DNA of 5,988 nucleotides from NCBI GenBank assembly GCA_013329495.1, contig DUKC01000077.1, positions 1-5,988 on the forward strand, in the 5' to 3' direction. Each line of letters begins with the position of its first letter. The stretch's first letter is position 1. The notes beneath the pieces were generated by a model. That model was not told the DNA's origin, did not search any database, and saw only the letters and a program-made list of their open reading frames with translations. Source of the DNA: Thermoplasmata archaeon (GTDB lineage Archaea; Thermoplasmatota; E2; UBA9212). Of this stretch, positions 5,969 through 5,988 are shown piece by piece. The position numbers were made by a program, and so were the translations under genes.

Positions 5969-5976
5969 GATTTAAA
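5969..5976 (-). promoter_or_regulatory. Candidate TATA box for atwA-mcrC
   Basis: TTTAAATC on the minus strand lies about 45 bases before ATG 5925. Initiation some 25 bases downstream would leave a leader of about 20 bases, which includes an AGGA that could serve as a weak Shine-Dalgarno. The right edge is only 12 bases away, so a longer operon with genes further upstream cannot be excluded. Confidence 0.3.
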
Positions 5977-5988
5977 CAGTATCTCCGA

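Noticed and set aside
5926..5988. The atwA frame stays open to the right edge, so the protein might begin further upstream.
   Set aside because: There is no ATG in this stretch, the upstream codons do not look like A2 sequence, and the family N-terminus fits ATG 5925.

Overview
The window comes from a fairly AT-rich archaeon with methyl-coenzyme M reductase (MCR) metabolism: a methanogen, or a relative that uses MCR in reverse to oxidise methane or alkanes. The evidence is two MCR-activation proteins, AtwA (component A2) and McrC, known only from MCR-bearing archaea. Shine-Dalgarno sequences resembling GGAGGTGAT and frequent AGA/AGG and ATA codons fit this. The sequence does not fix the genus, or tell a methanogen from an alkane oxidiser.

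All genes lie on the minus strand. From right to left (direction of transcription): (1) 5925-3762, atwA overlapping mcrC, an MCR-activation pair. (2) 3761-3103, about 650 bases without an intact gene. It holds a T-rich terminator candidate after mcrC, a decayed transposase 3' end (about 3637-3417), two overlapping hairpins (3304-3342), an imperfect inverted repeat (3171-3212) and a probable promoter. (3) 3102 to the left edge, a four-gene methyltransferase cluster: a corrinoid (B12) protein, two full-length proteins of the uroporphyrinogen decarboxylase-like (URO-D/MtaA/MtbA/CmuA) methyltransferase superfamily, and the first 55 residues of a third. The third closely resembles MtaA/MtbA methylcobamide:CoM methyltransferases; it starts inside the end of the second and runs off the window.

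A working model: the corrinoid protein carries a methyl group on cobalt. One or both upstream URO-D proteins load or unload it with a substrate not identified here. The MtaA/MtbA-like protein moves the methyl group to coenzyme M, and the product meets MCR, which AtwA and McrC help to activate with ATP. No MtaB, MtmB, MtbB or MttB-type substrate methyltransferase is visible, so the substrate is open. Four starts are called by Shine-Dalgarno position and family length rather than by the longest reading frame: 3102, 2449, 4361 and 166.
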